Position numbers and translations under genes: made by a program | The notes under the pieces: model-generated | What the model was told of the DNA's origin: nothing | Seen by the model: the letters and a program-made list of their open reading frames with translations, nothing else | Database searches by the model: none | Source: Zymoseptoria tritici IPO323 | Lineage: Eukaryota; Ascomycota; Dothideomycetes; Mycosphaerellales; Mycosphaerellaceae | Reading direction: 5' to 3' | Assembly (NCBI RefSeq): GCF_000219625.1 | Contig: NC_018216.1 | Coordinates: forward strand, 1,674,001-1,738,000 | DNA: 64,000 nucleotides | Shown here: in pieces, positions 55,335 to 64,000 of the stretch | Numbering within the stretch: the stretch's first letter is position 1 | How the letters are laid out: each line of letters begins with the position of its first letter

Positions 55335-58186
55335 TCAATGCTTGATACCCAAGTACCTGTAATAGCCCTCATTGTTCGGCTCGCGACCGAGAAAAGATGG
55401 CAACAAGGACGAGACGTTCTTGGAGCTGCCAGGCTGCAAAACCTGTTGACGATATCTCCAACCGACCGCGCTATTGAAGGGATCGTCGTAGAATGCGGTA
55501 TAGAACACGTCCTCGGCTCGTACCAGACACCACTGGTACGAGTAGTACAAGCCAGCGTACAGATCCTCTACAATCTGGCCGAACGTGCTCACTTCGTTAC
55601 CCCAGCCGTAACCCTGCCCGAGGTCGGAAGGATCAGGTATGGCGAGGATGCTGCGAAAGTCCTAGCAAATTGAAGTGTATAAGTTAGCTACGGTCCAGAC
55701 AATGAGGATTTGACGCAGGGTAAGACCTGCTGGCGTCCACGTGAAACAGTCACGGGAATCTGCAGGCCTTATAAAACTTTTAGTACTGACTTTGTTGTAC
55801 ACCTCCGCGACTTTGGTATTCTTGATGGCGTCGAGGCTGGACAGCTGATACAAGTCTTGGTCGAAGCGCGACCAGCTGATGCTGGCCAGCGTGTCGAAAC
55901 CTGTTCCAAAGTCATTGCCCTTAATGACTTGTGCGATCAGGTCATCGGGCATGGTCGCCGGCGGAAGAGGAGCGTCTGGGTCGGATTGCTCCTTTCTCCA
56001 TGCTTCGGCGGCTTGTGGAGAGAGGGATGACCTGTACGCCAAGGGTGTGACTGTTAGTGATGTTCCAGGCACATTCAGGGACTAGGTCAGACAAGACACG
56101 CCGGTGCGAAGATTGGATGAGCTTTTGTCCACTCCATATGCCATACTCACCAATGCTTAGAGATCTGTTTGATCGCTTCCGGCACACGCGCCTGTCCAAC
56201 ATTTGTCAGCCCTGCGAGGAGAATAGAAGAGAGCGACTGCCTTCAACTCACGTAGTTCTCCATAAATTGGCTTGGCAGCTCAATAAAATCCGTTGGAACA
56301 CTGGAAGTACCATGGGTCCTTGCGTATGTCGTAATTGACACGAGATCGTGCGTGCCATGCCCTAGCACATTGAAGTGTACAAGTTAGCTATGGTCCAGAC
56401 AATGAGGATTTGACGCAGGGTAAGACCTGCTGGCGTCCCCGTGGAACAGTCTCGGGAATCTGCAGGCCTTATTCACTCTAGTACTTACCTAGTTCGTGAA
56501 ATATAGAGGCCAATTGGTGGTACTGAATGAGGGTCGGCTGAGCATCCTCATCGCCCCGAGACTTTGGAAGTGACAAGACAATTTGCACCGATGGGTACTG
56601 CCGACGACCGTCGGCGTAATATCCGGGAACGAACATGTCTTCAAACCCAGTGTTGTCCTTGCCAGGACGTTGGAAAATGTCGACATAAAGCCATCCCCGG
56701 AAATGACTGTCATTAGGGTCGTTGCACGCATTACGGTAGGCCTCATTGTCCCAGACAGCATACATTGCAACATCGGGATGATAGACCAAGTCACTACCCT
56801 TGCCCGTTGGCGAGAGTTCGTTGGCATCCTGGCCCGTAACGCGGTCGAATCGCAGTCCATAGAGCTGCGCGTAGATGTCCAAAATCGCGGGTACAGTAAC
56901 ATTGGCAGGGAAGTAGGCCTTGACTTCATCGTCGTTAACGGCGTCAGTGGTCTTCCGTTCGATGTTGGCGTAACGATCTCTGTGGCGGCATTAGTCGAGA
57001 CGGGCTGGCAGGCATTCACACTCGGGGAGGATGCAGGGCCGCCTGATATGGTACTTACTTGTCCCACCGGTACGCAATGTCTTTTTCGCCGACTGGGCTT
57101 ACTAGTCGCTCGTCTTTCGACTTCAAGTCATTGATGACTGCTTGCTCGCTTTGGCCTAGAGGGGCAACACTGGTCCGGAGGTCTGCAATGAAGTCCTCTA
57201 CCGCTTCGATGTTCGCGGCCAGGGTATTCTGGATACTGCAAGCACATGCATCAGCTAGATCCTCCTTACTATCGAAGCAAGATTGGTACTCACGCAAATT
57301 CAGTCCACGACGAAAAGTTGAACAGTTGTGCAACCTCGAATCGCAGCTGAATCATCTCCTGGACGAGAGGGACATTTGCCGGCGCCTGACGTTCATACGC
57401 GAGGAAAATCGATAATCTGGTCGTCTCGTTCACGGAATTGAGGATCAATTCACCAAGATTGTCATTGCTCAAGATGTCGATTTGTAGCTTTCCAGCGTTT
57501 GCGCCAGTGGCATTGTCGAAAGTCCGAATTGTATCAGGAGATACTCCGTCGAGTTCCTCGGCTGTGAAATAGACATAGACCGGACTGTCCAAATTTGCAA
57601 AGAATTCGTCCTGGATGTCTTCGATGCGCTTCAGCTTGTTGAGATACTGGTCGCGCTCAGCGCCTGCCGCGAGACTGAGACCTGAAGTGGCGAGCTTGTT
57701 CCACATGTCCTTTAGGACAATTTCATCCTCTTCGCTCAGTGCTGGATTTGCCTGATAGAGATGATCGACCAGGGCGAAGTAGGGTTCACTGGCGAAGACG
57801 GTCCTCACGGCGTTCGAGACATTGGCATAGACTTCGTTCGCAGCAGTGGCGAGGTCTCCCGAATCATAGACTCTGATCGGCAATAGTTTTGCTAGCCGAA
57901 TGTTCTCGTTTTGCACGTAGGGAAGAATCGTATTGTCAAAATTGGCATCTTCCAGCGAGACTGTATCCAGAATTTGCTGAATGGCGCTTTTTTCTGCTGC
58001 CAGTAGTGTAACCTCGAGCTGCTCGACAGACTCGACCGTATCGTTGAACACGTGGGGAGCTTGCGGAGGCCTCTCAATGGTAAGACCGTGTGCGAGCTGC
58101 AGGACAGTAGCAAGGAGAATGAACGTCACGACCATGGGAAATGAAACCAGCCGTAGAAGGGATGGGACAGTCGGATGCCGCACCAT
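55335..58186 (-). CDS. Secreted M3-family zinc metallopeptidase
   Basis: Seven exons (57294-58186, 57059-57235, 56489-56979, 56252-56361, 56151-56191, 55791-56031, 55335-55661) sum to 759 aa with every phase agreeing. MVRHPTV... carries a signal anchor or signal peptide (FPMVVTFILLATVLQLAHG). The mostly helical body ends in the M3 catalytic core: zinc motif HELGH split by intron 3, then DLVSITTYARTHGTSSVPTDFIELPSQF, which supplies the third ligand Glu. The end GWGNEVSTFGQIVEDLYAGLYY fits the family. M3 enzymes (thimet oligopeptidase group) cut short peptides, and secretion is unusual. Introns 3 and 6 are near-identical and are annotated separately. Confidence 0.92.
55662..55790 (-). repeat. 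Introner-like intron, copy B (intron 6 of the M3 peptidase gene)
   Basis: This 129-bp intron (GTCAGT...GCTAG) lies in phase 0 after VAEVYNK. From ATAAGGCC to the acceptor it differs from intron 3 at only six of about 110 bases. It contains GCAGGTCTTACCCTGC, which can form a hairpin, and a GCTAAC branch site. Confidence 0.92.
56362..56488 (-). repeat. Introner-like intron, copy A (intron 3 of the M3 peptidase gene)
   Basis: This 127-bp intron (GTAAGT...GCTAG) lies in phase 1 inside the catalytic codon run for HELGH (between HEL-G and H). It is the sister of intron 6. CTAG occurs at both edges (exonic GAACTAG and intronic TGCTAG), which may be a short target duplication. Confidence 0.92.
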
Positions 58187-59828
58187 AGCGGAGCCTGTTG
58201 CGGGCTTGACGTGAGTCAAGTCGGACTTCGCGAGCAAAGAGGTGTCGGCGAGAAGAGAGCACGTCTGATATGACGAGCACTGATGAGAAGGATGCGATGA
58301 AAGAGCATGACAGCGAGGTGCGGTTGCGAATGCGTGTGAGATTCCTGTTCATCTCCGGGGCTGCCGAGCATCCCAGCCAGATCAGCCGCCAATCGCCAGA
58401 CCGGAGGTGTAATTGTGTGAGTAGCCATCTAGTGCTGCCGGAGTCCAAAGCTGTGTAAAGAAGTCGCGGGCTGCGACAGGGAATAGCGCTTACATTTCCG
58501 ACTTCTGTCCTTCCAGCCTGTAGAACTAGATAGGAAATGAGGCCGAACTTACTCAAGCATCGACAACTCCAAACCAAAGAACATCGTCGAGTCGACTACG
58601 ATGCACGCATTGGTGGAATCAGTATGGATAAATTTGTGCAGACCCGATCATCGTAGATCTTCACATTCTCGGGGTATCGGTTCATCAACCTTGCACCGGT
58701 TCGGGTCGATGTTCTGTTCAATGGCTGGCTCCCAATCCTTGCTCTGGTGCCGGGGTCTCTGTGGCCAAGCTGAAGATAGTGTTCACGATGCCTGATCTCC
58801 CTAGCTCTTGTCTCGGACGTTTGTCTTCTTCGTCCACGACCTGTCCGAGGCGACTTGTTGTGACGACTCGCCGCCGTCGCTATCTCTTCGCGGAGTACCC
58901 TCAATAATGGCCAAGCTCTTTGCGCCACCCTCAGGCGGGGACAGCAGCTCTATTGCCCCGGTCATTGGCATCGGACATTGACCGTTGCGGCTGCTTGACC
59001 GGTCGTAGACGTGGCATCGCAAAAGTGAGGTGAAGTCCAGAAGACAATGCTCACGGCGCATCTGGTTTTGCCGATAAAATAGATAGACTGGCAGCATAGC
59101 TGCTCCGTTCGCTTGCGTCTTGGATAGTCAGAATCACTTTGCTTCGCGGCAGTGACACCAGCACGAAGCTCGAATGGAGGAGATGTTGTTGGCTCCGACA
59201 GGAAGACGGCGAGCAAGTGGTTGCTAGCGGCTCCTCAGCCGGTGACTTGTGGCCCCCGCGACGACGATCTCTCCCTCCTCCTCTTGAATCTTCTCCCATC
59301 TTCCTCACTCTGGAACACTGCCATCACTTTGAGCCATCGATTGGTTCGATACACGCAATACCGCCTACGATTCCGTGTCCCTGAGAACGCGACTCGATGA
59401 CATGAGAAGTATATCCACGCCAGCACGGTCTTTGGGACTTGACCACGGGTATCAATTTGAGCGGTGCTAGAAGCCTTCGCAGCGCTCCTTCGTTGACGAT
59501 ATACATATTGAGGCTATGGACAGCGCAAGGTTTCCTGAATCAGCCCGCTGGTCTCGTGTTTCTTGACGACAGAAACTTGCGATGATTCGTTCACAGGTCT
59601 GAAGATGAGGCAAGGCAGTACAGAGCACGTTCCCGCGCCGAAGTCAAGCATGAGGAGATTGAACAGGAGTATGATATGTATCTCTCTACATTCTCTTCCA
59701 CCTGCTTCGCATCGCCCTCCGGGCCTCTGGCAGCCACCGACTGAGAAAAGGCTATCTCAATCATAGCTTTGCGGGCAACCAAGCTCGTCAGGAAGGCCAG
59801 CCGGTCGCTCCAACACGCCATATTCGCA
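58187..59828. other. Intergenic, no gene supported
   Basis: This 1.6-kb stretch upstream of the M3 peptidase gene and downstream of the SDR gene contains only short overlapping frames. No repeat or RIP signature is seen. Confidence 0.45.
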
Positions 59829-60746
59829 TCACTTCAGACCGCCAGCTATGATCACACTCTGGCCAGTGGCAAATCCAGTACGGGCATAGAAAGTGACGGC
59901 ATTGGCAACTTCTTCCGGCTCGCACAATCTGTGCATGGGAATACTGTCCACGAGTCCTGGGAACTGGTCACCGCTGGGCAGTAATCCAGTGTTACCAACC
60001 ATTGCCCTGCAAAGTATCAGTATGTATGAAGCTCCCCACATTACGCAAAAGACTCACGGCGCGACGTCGTTCACGGTGATATTCAATGGAGCGAGAGTCG
60101 TCGAGAGGTTCTTCATCATGCCCATCTGGATGTCGTCAGCCTGCTATCGGCACGTCTTGCTAGGAGTCACTCACCAATCCACCTTTCGACGCTGCGTAGT
60201 GGCATCCCTGATGCTGTCAGCTGGCTACCACGGTTTGATATCACTCAATCGCTTCCGACTCACGTTCATGCCGCCTCCATACGCTGCTATGGAACTGACG
60301 AAGATGATTCGGCCCCACTTCTGAGCCTTCATGCCATCCACCACGCCCTTGACCAGCAGGAATGGCGCCCTCAAGTTCACATTCAGTGTGATCTCAAACT
60401 CGCTCAGTGGGATCTCAGAAACATCCCTTATTCGCTTGCCATACCCCGCGTTGGAGATGAGTATGTCAACCGCTCGCCCATGCTCTTTCTGTACGTCCTC
60501 GCAGAGTTTGGTCGTTTGCTCAGGCGAAGCAAGGTCGGCCTGATGGATGGTGATTTTCAGCTTCTTTTCTGTTGCCGCCGCTTGAAAGCTCTCGACGAGC
60601 TTGACCAAAGAGTCCCGATTTGAGGAATATGTCAAAGCAAGATCACAACCAAGGTCGAGGAGTTGCTTTGCACACGCTGATCCGATTCCTCCCGAAGCCC
60701 CTGTAATGAGGGCAAGTCTGCCGGAGATGTCGTTTGAGCTCGTCAT
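59829..60746 (-). CDS. Short-chain dehydrogenase/reductase (FabG-like SDR)
   Basis: Four exons give a classical SDR starting MTSSNDISGRLALITGASGG. It has the cofactor motif TGASGGIGSACA, the NAG motif (ILISNAGYGKRI), the catalytic Ser in IIFVSSIAAYGG and Tyr-x3-Lys in GCHYAASKGG, which is carried on its own small exon. Then come NITVNDVAPAMVGNTG and FATGQSVIIAGGLK at the end. The layout matches 3-oxoacyl-ACP-reductase-like oxidoreductases using NAD(P)H. Substrate unknown. It is divergent from the Zn2Cys6 gene with 231 bp between the two starts, so co-regulation is plausible. Confidence 0.9.
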
Positions 60747-60848
60747 TGTGATCGTGGAGGAAGTGTCAATACTGGAGTATGATCTGAAGAGGTTCCAGAC
60801 TGTCTTGTATATTTTTGGTCTCCCGGCAGCACGAACAATTATCTCAAG

Positions 60849-60861
60849 CCGTGATTTACCG
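60849..60861. promoter_or_regulatory. CGG-N7-CGG direct repeat in the shared promoter
   Basis: The plus strand reads CCG-TGATTTA-CCG, which is CGG-N7-CGG on the other strand. Zn2Cys6 proteins typically bind paired CGG triplets, so this may be a site for the adjacent regulator. This is inference from one occurrence. Confidence 0.35.
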
Positions 60862-60977
60862 CTCGACAGGCAATCCCAACCCCACACTTGTCATGGCGCA
60901 AACCTGCATGGGTTCTGCAGATCCGCAACAGTTGTTTGCAAATCACAGCAGACAGTGCTCTCCGTCAAGTCGAAATT

Positions 60978-63927
60978 ATGGCCGAAGGCGATGGCCGTTC
61001 AAGGTCGCCGCCCAGCAAAGCCGACAAAGACGACCGATCTAAGGAGCAAAGAACAAGTCGAGCTTGCCTCAATTGCCGTGCGCGGAAAAGCGCTTGCCAT
61101 CTGTGAGTGCATTTTTCCCTTTTACCAAAAACCGCGCACATATTCGACCGCACGATCAGCATGCATGCATCATGCGTGCGGTCGTGCTGAATTGGTTTGC
61201 CGTACAAATGCCACGATACGATGCCCTTTTGGTTACTACGGACCGACGCCATTGGCCGACAGCATCAATCGGCTATTGAAAATTGTCCATCGCTAACAAA
61301 CTGCATCTCATCAGACCTGTCGTTGACGGAATTGTGACAACACCCTGCGAGCGCTGTAAAGCCTCAGGTGCTGAATGCGTAATCGGCTCCAGCAATCGTG
61401 GAGGTCGGCGTGTACGAAAGCGAACCGCCACAAATGCCGGTCTGGACGCTCATACAGACTCCGGACATGCTACCGGCAATCTTGACATAACCTCCCTCAA
61501 TACCAGCAACAGCAGACCGGGCGATGACGCGCGAGACAGAACGGAGACTCCCTCGCGGTCAGCGTGGCTCACAGGTCAATACGGTGACGACAGCGGGCTG
61601 GCGCCGCGAGAACTTTCACCATCTTCTGGCATCATGATCGATCCAGCTCTGCAAGTGAGCAGCGACAATGCAGAAGATATTACAGGCAGAGGCTACTCGA
61701 GTAACTCCAACAACATCGCCTTCAACGATCTGCAGAACCCAAGCGATGCTCTCGGAATTCTAGCGCAAATCGCAGATCAGGGCGAGAGTACGCTCGTGCA
61801 CTTCCACGGTATTTTACGTCCACGGCTGACGTCGACAGGAACACAATCTTTCAATGCTCCGCTGACCGTGGGTAATTACGGTCAACCTCAGCTCGACTAC
61901 GCTCTGATCAGAGATGGCCGCCTTGCGATGTCGAAAATTATCGAGCTGTTGCAAATATATAAGCATTACTACCACCCGTTCTTCCCTCTGGTACCCTCGG
62001 CGACATTGGAAGCAAGCAACCTGCCCACAACGGCTCGAGACGAACAGCACCTTCTGACTGCTGTATTGGTCATTGCGTCGCGAGACTTAATCGATGAACC
62101 TCATGTGTTCATGGCCTGCAGCGAGTACATGAGAACACTAGTCTCGGCGCTTGCTGCAGGAGGGCCTGGGAACGTTGAGGCGGTCGAGGTGTGTGCAGAC
62201 TTGCGAGACCGTTTGCACAGCAGGAAACTAAACATTCTCTAGGCTCTCTTAGTACTCGCCGAGTGGACGCCGTACACGTCGCGCTCTGACGCTGGACATG
62301 TCGGACGCGGAGAAGAGGTGGGACAATCTGCACTTCCTGGAGATGTGGTAAAATGCTCACGGGGTCATAGGATCGCGAGGCGTGGATGCATGTCGGTACC
62401 GCACTACGCATCGGCTACTTTCTCGGGCTCGACCGATACTCCTTTCATGTCCGAGGCGACGACGCAAAGGATCCCCAGTGGCAGCGCAAGCGGCTAGTAT
62501 GGGCTGCATGTTACATCAGCGACCGGCAGATATCGATTCGCCTGGGTCGTGCTTTCTGGTCTAGAGGACCTGGTCCATTGACAACACTGTCAAAGGCAGA
62601 TTTTCCAATGCTCGCTGCGACCTCACCGGGCGAAGAGGTATATAAGCCGACCGACACGAAGAGCATCACATCGATACTGACGTCGATAGGACTACGCAAG
62701 CATCTTTCAAGCGACCCTCGAACTGACGCTCCTTTTCTCCAATGTACACGATGTATTGTACTCAAACCCTGGCAACAGCATGCGAAACCATCTTGCTGGC
62801 GGCTACATCAAGTACATCGATGACTTCAGAAGCGCGATATATGGCTGGAAGAGCGTATGGGGCACACTGACCTGCTCACCGCACCTCAAAGCCACTCTGC
62901 TGATGTCGTATGACTATCTCCGGCTCTACACTAATGCGTTTGCCTTCCACGCAACGGTCAAGCGTGCTTTGCCGCAAGGGCAGCAAGGCCAGGAAACTCC
63001 AAAATCAAGCCATGCTGCGCCTGGACGAGTCTTTTATAATAATGTACGTCAAAGCCTGTACCCTACTTTGCACGCAATTCGCTGACACTGTCTTCTTTAC
63101 AATCCAGGTCGGAGCTGTTGGCGACGCACGTTTCATCTACGAAGGCCTCGATGCGGCCAAGAGCCTTCTCAGTATGGTCAACACTTTCGTCGATCCCGAG
63201 AAGTCTTTGAGATTCATGCCGCTGCGATACTATCTCTATGCGATTTACTCTGGTGTTTTCCTGTACCGAGCGAGATGTGTCGGTGTCTTAGCGTCGGACG
63301 AGGAACAGTCCGTGAGAAGGATGATCAAAGAGACTGTTTCTAGACTGGTACGTCCCAAACAGGTTTCCTGCTGCCATGTGCGCCGTGTGGGGATATTTCG
63401 CACGTGGCAAGTCAACACGATCTCGCTACCAATCTTTACAACCGCATGGCTTTTTACCTGCTCACGGTCGATTGGACAACATCAGCAGATAGCACTAGGC
63501 TGACCACATGCAGGAACGATCCGGCATAGGCACCCAGCACCCTGGCAGCCGCTACGCCCAACTGCTCAAACTTCTATGGGAGAAGGTTGAGCGCAAAGAG
63601 CGCCGACCCTCCAAGCCCTCCACCGCAAGCCTCCACAATCCTTACCGTCCAAATAGCATAGGCGGTGCTGGTGCCAGTAGCGGACGTCGTCCATCCAGTT
63701 CGGCCGCCTCTGCCGCCATCACGCCCAATTCGCCGAGCACGACGGAGGTCATGGGTGACTTCTCCTGGACGGACCTTGATGCGATTGGGAATTTTGCGGT
63801 CAACGGAAATGGAGGCTTGATTAATGACGCGGAGTGGTGGTCTGGGTTTCTGCCGGCTGATTCTGGCAATTTTCTGTTCGATGCGACGCAGGGTATGGAT
63901 GACTGGAATCTCGCCGGACTACAATAG
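60978..63927 (+). CDS. Zn2Cys6 (Gal4-type) transcription factor with fungal-specific middle domain
   Basis: Seven exons (60978-61102, 61315-62188, 62243-62317, 62371-62637, 62690-63043, 63108-63347, 63514-63927) sum to 782 aa with all phases closed. The binuclear zinc cluster is C30-x2-C33-x6-C40-x12-C53-x2-C56-x6-C63, with an intron between the third and fourth Cys as is common. The fungal_trans-type domain spans about residues 225-600 (YYHPFFPLVPSATLEASNLP, WMHVGTALRIGYFLGLDRY, WAACYISDRQISIRLGRA, GGYIKYIDDFRSAIYGWKSV). The C-terminus is Ser-rich with an acidic/aromatic end (DFSWTDLDAIGNF, DAEWWSGFLP) that looks like an activation domain. The target pathway is unknown. Confidence 0.93.
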
Positions 63928-64000
63928 GGCGCAGGCTTGGAGAGGCGGGACGATGAGAGCCGATACCAAACTACCACATGCAGCTCCAGTTGGATGATGA

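Noticed and set aside
1..64000. CRISPR arrays, bacterial operons, rRNA or clear tRNA genes
   Set aside because: None was seen by eye; the window is eukaryotic nuclear DNA. A tRNA scan was not possible.

Overview
The window is nuclear DNA of a filamentous ascomycete (Pezizomycotina). The signs are short 50-130 bp introns with GT...AG ends and CTAAC-like branch points, a HEX1 Woronin-body gene, dynactin p27, a bZIP with a DUF3425-type tail, Zn2Cys6 and DUF8035 genes, a TpA-rich/CpA-poor (RIP-like) repeat relic, and two near-identical introns of introner type. The introners point to Dothideomycetes, most likely Mycosphaerellales; this lineage call is inference. Most genes are on the minus strand. 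I re-derived exon structures by hand, and frame closure across introns was the main test.

Layout. 0-17 kb: an inverted-repeat element at the left edge, a small cysteine-rich secreted protein (669-1085), then housekeeping and hypothetical genes: a disordered 848-aa protein, dynactin subunit 6, two F-box-like proteins, a HAD hydrolase, an aldo/keto reductase and a bZIP factor. 16.7-18.4 kb: a RIP-mutated relic with a second cysteine-rich secreted protein beside it. 19.5-24 kb: a vacuolar Ca2+/H+ exchanger and a one-pass membrane protein. 25-34.5 kb: the accessory core, with a secreted NTF2-like protein, a UstYa/DUF3328 oxidase, a secreted precursor made of four almost identical 26-residue units separated by Lys-Arg sites, and a secreted sedolisin (S53) protease. 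35.6-50 kb: a coiled-coil protein with a J-like end, a large charged DUF8035 protein, a 2-oxoglutarate oxygenase, HEX1, a sugar transporter and a third cysteine-rich secreted protein. 50.7-64 kb: a D-2-hydroxyacid dehydrogenase, a membrane-anchored GH17 glucanase, a secreted M3 metallopeptidase carrying the twin introns, and a divergent SDR / Zn2Cys6 regulator pair.

How the genes may work together. The strongest candidate for an undescribed system is the 28-34 kb neighbourhood. A DUF3328 protein with both HxxHC motifs next to a Kex2-type tandem-repeat precursor is the minimal signature of a dikaritin-type fungal RiPP pathway (ustiloxin, phomopsin, asperipin and epichloecyclin are the known relatives). 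The sedolisin could trim the peptides, but may be unrelated. The precursor unit (GEWDYEPTPHYYPP... to ...NIPVEKR) matches no product I know. The three small secreted cysteine-rich proteins, all absent from simple ORF calls because they are split by introns, look like effector candidates.
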